From Caprimulgus europaeus (Eukaryota > Chordata > Aves > Caprimulgiformes > Caprimulgidae), in assembly GCA_907165065.1 (NCBI GenBank), contig OU015539.1:17762816-17826815 (forward strand): 64,000 nucleotides of DNA, read 5' to 3'. Positions 11,618 through 50,892 of this stretch are shown one piece after another (within the stretch, counting starts at the first letter, position 1; each line of letters opens with the position of its first letter). The notes under the pieces were generated by a model, which ran no database searches, was not told where the DNA came from, and saw nothing but the letters and a program-made list of their open reading frames with translations. Position numbers and translations under genes: made by a program.

Positions 11618-14600
11618 CTGTTCTCAAGATGAAGAGTAAAACCCCCAGAAGAAAAAAAGGTTTTTATTTCAAAGTTACATTTTTAGTCTTCTGTTTGGAA
11701 CTAGAGGTTTCTCCCCATCCCTGTGCAGGAAGGCTGATGTGGATCCACACAGGGAGATGGATGCAGTTAGAGCCTGACCTAACAGAGCTGCCTGCAGACT
11801 GGAAACAGAGCAATGTCCCAGCGGTGGGCAAGGGGAAGGAGGGAGAGGAGAGGGGAACAAGTACTGCAATTAATTATTTCTGAATGCACTTCAGAAAGGC
11901 AGACACCGCAGGGACACAGGGGACAGGCAGGCCAGAGCCCACTGTAAAGGCACAGGGTGTGTTTGGCACAAACAAGCTGGCTGACGTGGCAGCCAGGTGA
12001 GGTGGTCCGTTCTCTCAGTGATTTAAAGGGAAGAAGGAAATAAAACTTGAAAAAAAAAAAAGAAAACAAACAAAAAACCAAAACCAAAACAAACCTGCTG
12101 GCAAGGCCCTTTGACTTGGGCAACGCTCAGCCCTGCCACCCACATCCAGCATGTGTTTAGCAGGAACGGACCCCTAAGGGAAACACACACAGAATTTCAG
12201 CTATTTCTCCCACAACAGCTTTGGCAAAGTGAGAGCTCTTCTCTCAGGAAGAGTGAATTACTAGATTCATTGTTAAAAATGGCCAAAACCACTGGGGAAT
12301 ATACAGTAAGTACTAGGAACACCCCAGTGCTGGCAAACAGCAGATCCTCTTCTATTCTCTGGTCTGAGTGTTGCAGATACACAACCCTCCAAGAAGTCAT
12401 GAGAAAACAATTCCTAGGTCCTACAGACAGTGGTCAGAAGTGAAGTATTTTCTCCTACCCCTTGAAAATCAGCTTGCAACAGCGTTAACAGGAGGGCAGG
12501 CAGCAAACCAAACCCAACATACCACACGCGCGTGGTGGCTTACAGAACGTGCCATAGATACGGACTGTTGTGCACAACAGAAAACAGCTCTACAGTGTTG
12601 CTGTACAGGTTAGGGGCTGGTTAGATGCACAAGAAGTTCACCTTAGCCTTGTTAAAAACAGCAAGTAGTATCTGTGTCACAGGAAGGGGAAAAAAAAAAG
12701 TGGATTCCTGAAGGCACAGACCCTTTTTACATGAAACAGTGGAAACAGAAAGGGTTGGGACTCTTGCAGAGTTCAAGTAAATGCAGTAAGGACAATTGGA
12801 CATGGACTGCAAGAGGAACTTTTGGTCCAGGAACCTGACCTCTCAACCACCATATACTGGAGAGCAGACAGGCCCTGGCAATGACCTGCTGGGCTGCCCA
12901 GCCACATGTTTTGCTGAAGAAGGGAGTGACTGCTACAGATGATCACCTTGTTCTGATGAACCTCTGAAGCGTAGGTTCAGCAGCAGCTGCTGCTCAGAAG
13001 GTAACACATGCCATGAGGTATACGCAGAACAAAGGCTTGGAGAATTCCAGTTAGCACTATGACAATAAACACCTTCCAAGTCCAACCCAGAGCCTACCAA
13101 GAGGCTTCCAGGGATTTAAAAGTGGAGTCTGATCTAGACAAGGTAGCACTGCATGACAAAAAGCTATGCTTCAGAACCAAAAAGCTATTCTCCAAAAGCA
13201 GTCACAGCCCTTTTTCTGCATCAGTGGGCTAGATGATCTTCCCTACTTTCTTCATCCTTTGCCATCTGTGATGAATGAGCAGCAAGAATTTCAAGCAAAT
13301 GCATGAAACTTCTCTTAAGGAAGAGAAGGGTAGTTTGGAGTATTTTTGACAGATCTGCAGTTCCTTTATCAGAGCTTTACTCTATAAAGCCAACAGGCTA
13401 TCACCCAAGAGCCGCTGCATCCCTTGGGGAATAAACACAGGCAAAGACAGCGTTAATACGGAATGGTGCTTTCCCAGTGTACATTCACACCCTGCAAATT
13501 AGCGTAGGGAAAGCAGGAGTTTCCTCCCTGCAGACTTAGGCCTTTATATTTCAAGCCAGGCTTTGGTTTGCGGTTACAGTCTGAAGTGTACAAAAGCTTC
13601 TCTTTGAGAGTTTAATCTAATAAAATAAAAGACAGACGAGGTGAAACACAGAATGAGTCTCAGGCCTTTCACCAGGCACAGCAGTTAGTCTGTTGAAATA
13701 TATGGACCAGAACCAGCAAGCCTTCTGGATCAGAGCACTGGAAGACAGTGGCACCAGCCCAGTTGGTTCTGATGCAAAAGGAGAACAGAAGAGATCCAGG
13801 GGATAAGGGTGCCAAGCTGCAATTTCTCAGTGCACTCTGTTGCCAAGATAATTTTGTTTCATAGTTTAGTGGTTTACATAATCACTCAGTGGTTTTACCA
13901 GTCCAGGAAGAAGGGATTAAAAAAAACAGTTGCATCATTTTCTCCACCCGTATATTAACACAAACAAGGCAGAGTCAAAAGGGCAGCAGCTTCTAAAGCA
14001 CAAGATTTTCCTCATCCAGCTTTGCCCCTCACAGATGTTTTGCTTCTGGATGAAATGCCCTCATTTCTTGCCAGAAAATATCTGTATGTTCTTTCCAATG
14101 GCTCTGTGTGCATTAGGGACAAGAGATGATGCATTTGGCAAAGTAAGCAGCTGTGCATGCGCCATTCCCCCAGAGAAGATAGCCCAAAGCAGTGAAAGAA
14201 AATAAATCCCACAGCAAACCACAAAATAAACACCTTTTCTCAATTCCAGTTTTCATCAAATTCATTCTGCTCCCACTCCCTGACAGCAGCTTGTTGCTGG
14301 TTCACTTTGATTGGAGTTGTATCCACCCAGCAGTAAGCTTTTTCCACAGGCTTTAGACCATCACAAGATTGGACTTGTTTTATAATCCAATATTCTGATT
14401 ATGGCTTTGGAATCCTCCAGTTTTGTTTTGTTTTTTTTTGTTTGTTTGTTTTTGTTTGTTTGTTTTTGTTTGTTTTTGTTTTTTCCTCTTCCCACAGTGA
14501 CTTCCCTGTTCCCTAATTGCATTAACTATGTGAACCTTAAGACTAAATCTGACTGCGTTAGAGCAGGCCCGCTCCATACGCTGCACGGGCCCTTGTGTTA

Positions 14601-16604
14601 CGTCGGCAGGTTACATCCAGGAAGGGCAGTGGGGTGACACTTTAAGTCACAAGTTCATATTTGCACTGGCATCTTCCAGACAGTCAATTAGCACCACAGC
14701 TGTCCAGTCTATTGCCTCACACCTTGCAATGGTCACTGCAGAAAAATCCTGATGCTTATCAGAGTCTCTGCCACCAACACTCAAACCCATGCCCAGTGCA
14801 CAGCTGTGCTGGTAGGACACAGCACCCTCCACCTCACCCACCCACACTGCTCCTGCAGATGCAATCGAGTAGATTCACTACTTTCTCCAGCTATTAGTAG
14901 AACTTCTGGGGTTATTTTCCCTTTCTAAATCAAAGGTGCAAAAGAGAGTCTATTATAAATCACTATTCCACTTATAGGCTACGTAATCAGCTTCCAACAC
15001 CCTGTCCTGCTGCCCAGCAAGGAGAGTGGGTTTGCTTTGGCTGGTCGCATACTCTTTGTGCTAGGAGAGGTAGAAGATGCCTCATGCAGCTAGGCACGCT
15101 GCAGAAAAAGATAACCAGGTTTTGGGTTATAGAACAAGGATTTCAGCTTAAGTAGGTGCAATCCCACAGGAAGCCATGTCTCACTCTGTGAGGAACAGAG
15201 TTCAGGCTTCTGCACACCAAGTCACAACCTGACCACCACCAAGAAGGCAGTACCTTACTCCTGCCCTGCTGCAGACCCACTAGCTCTGGTCTTTTAAGGG
15301 ACAAGACAAACATAGCCAGTTCCAAGAGGGCTGCAACGTGCACCACCACTCCTAACTCCTCTTCCACTTCTCATCCTCCTGCTGTTGCCAGCTGCAGAGC
15401 TGTACCTGTGAGCCACAACGTGAAACAGGCAAGCTGTGAGGCGGGTAACAGCTACAAGCCTACATCCTTCTCACTCCAAAGCCTCAATGTCCAAATGCTT
15501 CGAGCAAAAGCTAGAGCCAAGCCCCAGTTTAGCAGGGATCCCTTCTGTATCACCTACTTGGAATTTCCTTCAGTTGTATGGTCCCTTAATGGCCAAAGCC
15601 CAATCAATGCCTGGTAAGAGGCAGCCAATTCTCCAGCACTTGCTGTGACACTCCACCACAAGCCTCTTAAAAATAACATGCCCTGCTCAAATCTCACCTT
15701 CCTACAAGCACTTCACATTTCTTCAGCTGCTAAGCTGATCCTTAAACAGTCAGGCTGAACTTTTCCCAGGCAAACCCACACTAATTCCATCCACAGTGAC
15801 AGGAATGGGGCCTCAAATTCAACATGTTTCCCTGGGAAAAAAAAAATCTGTCTAAATTACTTCTTCCAAATAGGCTCAATGACTTACTCAACACTCAGAG
15901 TTCAAGCTGCAGAAGTTCCATCAGGACAAAAATCAAAAAGGGAGAGACCATGACAACATGAACCAGGTTAAATACATAACTCTTCTACATTTCTGCAGTC
16001 CCAGTGCAGTCTGCAGCAGGGCCAGACCTGGTTTTCAGCAGGGATGCAGTTAAGGGACAGAGGAAAGAACATAGCTTCAGCAAAGAAAAGAAGTCAAGAG
16101 GAGATCTGGAAGCCATGAGAAAAATTGGCTTGGCAAGAGGCTACTTCATCTTTCAGTAGCACAAAGAGTTCAGGGATGTCGGATGATTGAAGAGAAAACA
16201 AGACTCATGCTCTAACAAACAAAGGAAACTAAAACCTGTATGAACTTGAGAGCATCATCTATGTCCTGATTATTTGGTGTTACAAAGCTAATGGCAATTC
16301 AAAGTGCATTATTTGGGAGAGCCCAGCTGGGTCAGCATCAGCCTGGCCACGGGCAATGGCCAGGCCTCAACGCAAGTCTAGAGCAAGGATCAGCCCACGT
16401 GTGCCTTTGAACACATGAGATCCCTTGCCTGGCCCAGCAGGCAACAAATGGCTACAAGTCAATTCCACCAGTCTCCATCCCGGGGAAATCCTCTTTGCAG
16501 CATATTCATGAGCACAGGGCAGCCCTGCCGCTGAGGGATGAGACCGGTCCCACCCTATGTCCGCTCCCCTACCCACCCACCCTCATCCTCTCACGGCAGC
16601 AGGC
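11618..16604. other. PNPLA2 3' flank, no gene resolved
   Basis: It contains the PNPLA2 3' UTR of unknown length and possibly upstream exons of the gene ending at 11438. Two minus-strand open stretches were noted: 14398-14240 (53 codons with stop, reading YWIIKQVQSC to EFDENWN) and one ending at 14647 after a TTTTTCTGCAG acceptor-like site (reading RCEAIDWTAVVLIDC). Neither is recognised. An A-rich tract lies at 12049-12090. Confidence 0.45.
14412..14483. repeat. T/TTTG-rich simple repeat
   Basis: A run of TTTG, TTTTTG and poly-T units. It reads as an A-rich CAAA tail on the minus strand, but no retroelement body is recognisable next to it. Confidence 0.85.
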
Positions 16605-44198
<27,594 letters not shown>

Positions 44199-44387
44199 GG
44201 CCGCGGAGTGGGGAAGGTTCCTCTCACACCACACCGCCCCTGGGCGGGAGGGAGGGGATGGAAGACGAGAACTGAGAGACGCTGCTGCTGAGAAAAGGGC
44301 TCTAGGAGCACAGCGAGACTTGCTGTTGGGGTACCGGTGGCAGCGGACGAGCTTATATGAGGCGGCCCGGCCTCCGGGACCGCCCTC

Positions 44388-44458
44388 GGCCTGTGGAGGG
44401 GCCGAGCTGAGGGGCGGTGGCCATGCCACCGCCCCTCAGCTCGGCCCCTCCACAGGCC
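44388..44458. repeat. Perfect inverted repeat, two 34-bp arms with a 3-bp loop
   Basis: The left arm (44388-44421) begins GGCCTGTGGAGGGG and ends GGGGCGGTGGC. The right arm (44425-44458) is its exact reverse complement, and the loop is CAT at 44422-44424. The flanking bases at 44387 and 44459 do not pair. The arms are very GC-rich, so single strands would form a very stable hairpin. It lies just upstream of the PNPLA2 TATA-like box. Confidence 0.95.
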
Positions 44459-47286
44459 CAGGCTTTGGGCTGGAAGTAGCCGCGTTTCCTCCAAATAAAG
44501 TTATTTATTTTTCAATAAACAGACAAGAAACGTGAGAGGAAGGGACAAGCTTTCTCCTTTCATAAAAAGCTGAGGAGACAGGGAGAAACAAAGCTCGTCA
44601 GCACAGGAACAGAAAGGCAACCCCTCCCTCTGCCTCTAAACTCACCAAAACACACACCCTTTTGCTAAACTTCTCTTAGTTTTCACTACATGCCTCTAAA
44701 TTAACCAAAAAGCTTATATTTGGTCAGGGCAACTGCAGTTTTTAGTAGTGCTTCTGCACAAGCAAGCCCATGGCATATCAGCTCATGGCAGAGCAGCACT
44801 GGGTGAGAGGCCAGTGATACCAGGAGATTAAAATAGATTTTAGAAGCTGGAAAGATGCCTTTCTCATAAACAATACAGATTATCAAACAATTAGATAAGT
44901 GTGAACGTTTCCAGGGACAGCAAAAGGATCAGCATAGCAAGAGAAACAGATGCTCAATTCAAAGGAAGCAAGATCAGCAGGAGGGAGGTTTGGGGGGTAC
45001 AAAACAAAAATCATCAGTAGTTTTTTAATAGAATCAAAATGAGGCAAAAGCATTTTCTACCAAATTTAAAAAAAAAATAAAAGAGAGAGACTTAATTCAT
45101 CTTGGCATAAATCTATTTTAATTAGTTTTCTTATAACTGGTCAGAAGTTTCTCAACTGGGACACTTATACCTGTCCTTAACAGCTCTCAGACTAAGCAAA
45201 GCGAGATCTTCCTCCCCACACCGATTCTGTTAGGGGAGGTCATCCAAGTGGCCCCTCTCCTGCTCCTTCCATGCCAAATGTCCTCTCAAAGGATACAAGG
45301 GAGACTGGTACCCTCCCCATACAGCCCTTTACTGCCTCACAGCTGACTGAAGCAACCAAACTCAGCAGGTAACCCTTGTATAAATCCAATATTTGAGCTC
45401 AAGTTAGGCCTCTTACTCCGCACAGAGTGATTTTCCGTTAAACTCTTGTGCTTTCCTTCCATCAGACAGGCAGGAGTCCAGCCTTATCTTTCTTCCAGCT
45501 CCTACCCTGGAGCCCACCACCTCACGGGAAGTACCCTTGAGACATATTATCTCCATCCTGGAGCACCTATAGAACTAACCCCACTTATCTCAAGTCCTTT
45601 GTTTATGCCCTATACCCACCCTTCCTCCTCTTCCTCTCATACCTCTACTTGCTTTTGTAATTTCCTTCCTCCCTTGTGTTTGATGTGGTTACACAGCCCT
45701 CGCCAGCCCTCGTCTCCTCCACCTGAAGAGGTGAGCATGGGCACACCTGAGCCTTGACCCTCTTAAAGGCCCTTAACACCAAGACAATCCTAGTGCTTTC
45801 ACCCCATGCTTCGGTCTTTCCATGTAGCCAAACCCAAAGAAAACACTGTGTCTTGTATTTTCCAGAACAGGGATTGCGCTGCCCAAGAGCTACTCAATGG
45901 GCTGTGACTTCAGCAGAAATCCCTGGCAAAACTGAGTACTGAACCTTGTTTGCAGATACCTCCCTAGCACTTGTAACCACGAGAACAGCTTCATTCTCAA
46001 GCTAGCGTTGCTTCCTCTTTTTTTTTCAGTATTTCACAAACCTTTAGGTTCCTGCTATGTCTGGAAAATAGAAATAGCAATGCTAGGACAATGCTGGGGT
46101 TAGTTTCACTTGATTTCTCAACAGCAGTCTCAACCTGAGTTGTTTACATCACTCTGCCTTGGCCCTCAAGGTTACCTATTTGAGGAGGTTAATGCTGACC
46201 TGTTGAAACAGGTTAATGAAATAAACCATGTGAACAGTAATCTGCCAGGGTACTGGCACTAGCAGGCTGGCAAACAACTGTGTTTTTCTCAAAAATAAAT
46301 TATCCCCCTAAACTAATCTTTTTCTCCTCAATAAGAAAGTCCTGCCATGATCCTGCGATTGCTCATAATCCTGCTGTAAGCCAGGTCAGCAAGATTTACA
46401 CGGCAGCTTTTTGTGTGTATCAAACTCCCATCAGAACACTGCAGGTTCACTCCTGCCCTTACACGTTGCCATGCCACGGAGACAGCTCCTCCTGCAATCT
46501 CTCTTGGTTGCATTTGTTTTCTAGTCTAATGAATGGCGAGCAGTTAGTACAGGTGAGATAATAACGTGCAAGCAAACAACCTCTGTTTTTTCAGGTGAGA
46601 TCTTGGTTGTTGGCAGCCAACAGACGTTAAAGGGAAGCTGAGAGGCAGTCTGTTGCTGTCTTCAGCATGGTGCTTTAGTGTTGTTGCCTGTAGTCAACAA
46701 GAGTAGGGCACTGGTCACGAAGCCCAACCCAAGGGCTGACTTCGATGTCTTTTCCTTACCTGTGGGGTTTGTGTGTGTCAGACAATTCCATGGCAAACAC
46801 TTGGGACTTGCTTCACAGGACCATCTCCTGAGGCAATGGAGCCGTCCCCTTGTCCCGCTCTCTTGGGACTGAATTTTTCTTCTAGGAAAGCTACCACAGC
46901 TATCTCTGCCCTGTGTAAGTCAAACCCACTGAGTTCAGCAGCGCTGCCTGCACGCAGCAGCTTGCAAAACTGGGCCTTAGGAGTCAGAGTGAAACCAGTT
47001 AATTTGACAGTGGCCCTGGGGAGCCATTGCTTATGTCCAGGACATTCCCTGCTTTCCAAGTAGTGAAGATGTCAGGTCACTCTCCCTGCCCCATGGTGTT
47101 TGTAAGGAATGGTTTGAGATGGCACAGCATTTGTGTCCCAGTGAGGAAATCTTGCATGTTTCAATGTCAGCTCTATGACCAAAACCTTCTCCCCTACGGT
47201 CAGTTTTGTAATCATCAGTTACCAGTGTAATCTCCAGGCACAAGGCTACCCTTTCCTTTCCCTTCGTGCTCTTGAACCTTTCTCTA
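44459..47286. other. Intergenic, no gene recognised
   Basis: Upstream flank of PNPLA2. AT-rich sequence with no supported exon or named repeat. Confidence 0.5.
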
Positions 47287-48313
47287 TGAGTTGTGGTCAA
47301 CAGCTCATAGTCTGAGTGAAAACCAGTGACAAGTGGTGTCCCTCAAGGGTCGGTATTGGGACTGGTGATGTTCAACATCTTTGTCAGTGACATGGACAGT
47401 GGGATCGAGGGCACCCTCAGCAAGTTTGCTGATGACACCAAGCTGAGTGGTGCTGTTGACACACTGGAGGGACGGGATGGCATCCAGAGGGACCTGGAAA
47501 GGCTGGAGAGGTGGCTCTGTGCAAACCTCCTGAAGTTCAACAAGGCCAAGTGCAAGGTCCTGCACATGGGTCAGGGCAGCCCCCAGCACAAATCCAGGCT
47601 GGGCCATGAGTGGATGGAGAGCAGCCCTGAGGAGAAGGACTTGGGGTGCTGGGGGAGGAGAAGCTCCACATGAGGTGACACCGTGCGCTGGCAGCACAGA
47701 GCCAATAACCGTGTCCTGGGCTGCACCCAGAGCAGCGTGGGCAGCAGGGCCAGGGAGGGGATTCTGCCCCTCTGCTCCGCTCTCCTGAGACCCCACCTGC
47801 AGTGCTGCCTCCAGTGCTGGGGCCACCAACAGCACAAGGACATGGAGCTACTGGAGCCAGTCCAGAGGAGGCCACCAGGATGATGCCAGGGCTGGAGCAG
47901 CTCTGCTGTGAGGACAGGCTGAGAGAGTTGGGGCTGTTCAGCCTGGAGAAGAGAAGGCTCCGGGGAGACCTTCTAGTGGCCTCCCAGTACCTGAAGGGGC
48001 TCCAGGAAGGTGGGGAGGGACTTTTCATAAGGGCAGTTAATGACAGAACAAGGGGAAATTGCTTTAAGCTGAAAGAGGTGAGGTTTAGATTAGATATTAG
48101 GAAGAAATTGTTTGGTGTGAGGGTGGTGAGACCCTGGCCCAGGTTGCCCAGAGAAGCTGTGGCTGCTCCTCCCTGGAAGTGTTCTCGGCCAGGTTGGATG
48201 AGGCTTTGAGCAACCTGGTCTAGTGGAAGGTGTCCCTGCTGCTGGCAGGGGGGTTGGTACTGGATGAGCTTTAAGGTCCCTTCCAACCCAGACCAGTCTG
48301 GGATTCTATGATA
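47287..48313 (+). mobile_element. CR1 LINE, about 1 kb, with reverse-transcriptase remnant
   Basis: This is one of the two longest copies. At its 5' end a frame still reads [20 protein letters not shown] and FADDTKLSG, the CR1 reverse-transcriptase motifs around the catalytic Asp pair. Stops and frameshifts follow. The 3' UTR is intact to GGGATTCTATGATAA. The 5' end is truncated, so it cannot move by itself. Intergenic between PNPLA2 and RPLP2. Confidence 0.95.
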
Positions 48314-50770
48314 AGTCAGGAAAGATCTTTTCAAGTTAAAATTGATTCGGTAAGGGGACAGTCTAGGCCACCACTCCAAGTGTTTGCAGCCACTATTTTT
48401 TTCTGAGAGCATCATGGAATACAAGACATCCATCCCACCACTACCCTTGCCTTTGGAAATCATTGCCAAGGCTGAAAAGGTGTCAGTGCCACTTGAAAAT
48501 TCAGAACAGAATCCACACAGCAGGAGCAGTGACCTCAACTCCTTCAGAGCTGGAGCTCACTGAGATCAGCAGAATGGAGAGCGATGAACCCCGTCCAGAG
48601 CACCAAACACGCTGCAACAGACTTCCAGGTACATCACTGCCCGGGGACAAAACCAGCACGTGGCAACCGTTCTGTAAATAGGCACAGGGAGTGAAAGCTT
48701 CAAGCGCTTTGATTTTGCATTTGTAAGTAGTCACCATGCAGAGGTTTTACCAAATTCTGTAAAATATCCAGGAAATCTTGGAGCAGACCTGTCCCCTGAG
48801 CTCCATCCTCTGCAGGGTGGTTGTGTAAAATACACTGGCTCCCTGTGGCAGCGTGATAAACGCTCTATCGTCACTGCTTTCTCCAAGAGCTGCCCCTCAA
48901 TTTCTTCTCTAAGCAGGTTACCAAATGTGTTGTCCTCTTTCTCAAAGCAGACTGAGCAACAGGAGTTTTCATCAACATGATGCACTTTCACAAAGGGATT
49001 TAAAGGTGCTAAGAGGACACCCACCACAGGATCAGATCCATAACCCAAGATTTAACAGGTCATAGGGAGAAGACAGAGAAAAATAGGGTGGGGGGAAAAG
49101 AAGTTAATCCAGATGTAATTGTAGTCTCCTCTCATCACAGTAGCCAGCAGCTGGCACCACAGGTTTCAGTCTCATCCCACAGGCCTGGGCACAGCAACAC
49201 TCGTGGAATAGTTTAGTGCCACTGCAACAAATTCCTTTGTGCATGGAAAAACCCAGCTGAGTGGTGTGACAGGGCAGCTCCTTCCTGCGAAACACTGACT
49301 TTGCTCTTGTGGCAGCCAAACAAGGCAACGTTGCAGGGTGTGGGGAGGGTACCTCTCAGTAAAAGCACTTCCAAGAAACACTCTTTTTCAGTGATCTGGA
49401 GAAATCAGCAAGAAACACAGATATTCCTGCACCCCTGCCAGTGCCAAAGTGTAGCTATTTCAAGCCTGACAGAGAACTAGAGCAAAAACAAGCCACTTTC
49501 ATTACTACCACAAAGATCACCACGCTAGGGCTGGAGACAAAGCAGGTGAAAGGTACTGGCACTGTTACCTCCTGTAACTGTCTTGCAGCAGGCACAGAGG
49601 GGCAGCAAGGGTTAGTTGCTTAAATCATGGCCATTTTGAGGTCTGAGGATCTAACATGCAACTGCTCCCTGGGCTGCTGTGAAGTGATCGGCGTTTTCTC
49701 TCAGTACACCACAGGGAGATAAAATAGTTTTTCCTACTTGGATTTCACCCATCTCTCCTCTCCAAAGTACTTGCCACGCTTTGTCCAATGACTCATAACC
49801 AACATAGCTTTATCAGCTAGTGCCTTAGTTGGTTTTTTTTCCAAAACAACTTAGAAGAAAAGCTTCATGTATAGACTGCTCCAGGACATGTCTTTTTGAT
49901 GTACCTGTGGAGACTTAGCATGGGAAGATCATCACATTGTGTGCTACTTGTACTCCACCTACTCATGGTGACAGCCAAAGCCTGCTGAAGTCAGGGTAAG
50001 TTGCCTGTCAGAACCATCTCCTAGCAGAAGACACTTTATAAAAGCAAAATTTACTGTCCTCCCACCCTGGTGCACATCACAGATCAGTTTCAGTTCTCCA
50101 AAAATACCCTTTTCCTCATAAAATAGTTTATTTTTGTTCGGATCAAGGTGATTCATGCCCACTGAGTGACATGAATGATTCAGCCACTAAGTATGAAGTG
50201 CACCTTGGCACTCAGTGTCGCATGAAGAGCAGGATGTGCTATTGTCTTCTGTTACAGGTTTTATGTCAAGCATACGGATGTAACAGAAATCCAAGCGTTG
50301 TATTGGTGTCCCTAGATCTTGGAAATCTGGCACAACAATTAAATCAGTGCTTATAGATATTTACAAAAACTAATTACTATCACTAGCTCTGAAATGATAA
50401 TGTTTCTGGACTAATTCACACCTGCTGCCCATTGAGTTTCACATGTTTTGGAATTGATTAAACAGATCCTGAAAAAGAAAGTTATTTTATTGCTGAATGG
50501 ATGGGACTCTTTCCTGAGTAACTGGGAGAAGGTGAACTTCCGTGAGTATCAGGTAGATTCAGCTTCCACATACTGTTTAAGAAACAAGCACCCAGGTTCA
50601 CACAAGCTCAGCCACTTCCTAAGTACTTTAAGATTAGAGCCGAGTCCCGTGGCTTGTCATAAAATCCTCATACCTGTTTTCAAACAAAAACAAAAGCTTT
50701 GGCAGAGCTATTTTAAGAACAGCTGTCTGAATCCAATAGTGTTTCCATGGTTGTAGTAATAAACTCAAAA
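48314..50770. other. Intergenic, no gene recognised
   Basis: Lies between the 1 kb CR1 and the RPLP2 poly(A) site. No exon or repeat that I can support. Confidence 0.5.
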
Positions 50771-50789
50771 ACTATTTAAAACAAAGAAT

Positions 50790-50795
50790 TTTAAT
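50790..50795 (-). terminator. RPLP2: RPLP2 poly(A) signal ATTAAA
   Basis: A minus-strand ATTAAA lies about 21 nt after the stop codon, implying the very short 3' UTR usual for ribosomal-protein genes. No AATAAA was seen closer on this strand. Confidence 0.6.
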
Positions 50796-50815
50796 AATTT
50801 CTCTATAACAAATAA

Positions 50816-50892
50816 TTAATCAAATAGGCCGAATCCCATGTCATCATCAGATTCTTCAGACTCCTCCTTCTTCTCTTCTTTCTTCTCCTCAG
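50816..50892 (-). other. RPLP2: RPLP2 exon 5 (acidic C-terminal tail)
   Basis: 77 bp including the stop TAA at 50818-50816. It encodes EEKKEEKKEESEESDDDMGFGLFD, which ends in the conserved SDDDMGFGLFD contact used by elongation factors. Confidence 0.97.

Noticed and set aside
47326..47673. Reverse-transcriptase-like open frame as a functional gene
   Set aside because: It is only the C-terminal part of the CR1 reverse transcriptase, 5' truncated, with stops after it.
47537..48538. 333-codon minus-strand open frame
   Set aside because: It is the antisense strand of a CR1 LINE. The same antisense peptides recur at other CR1 copies (56242, 57352, 61327).
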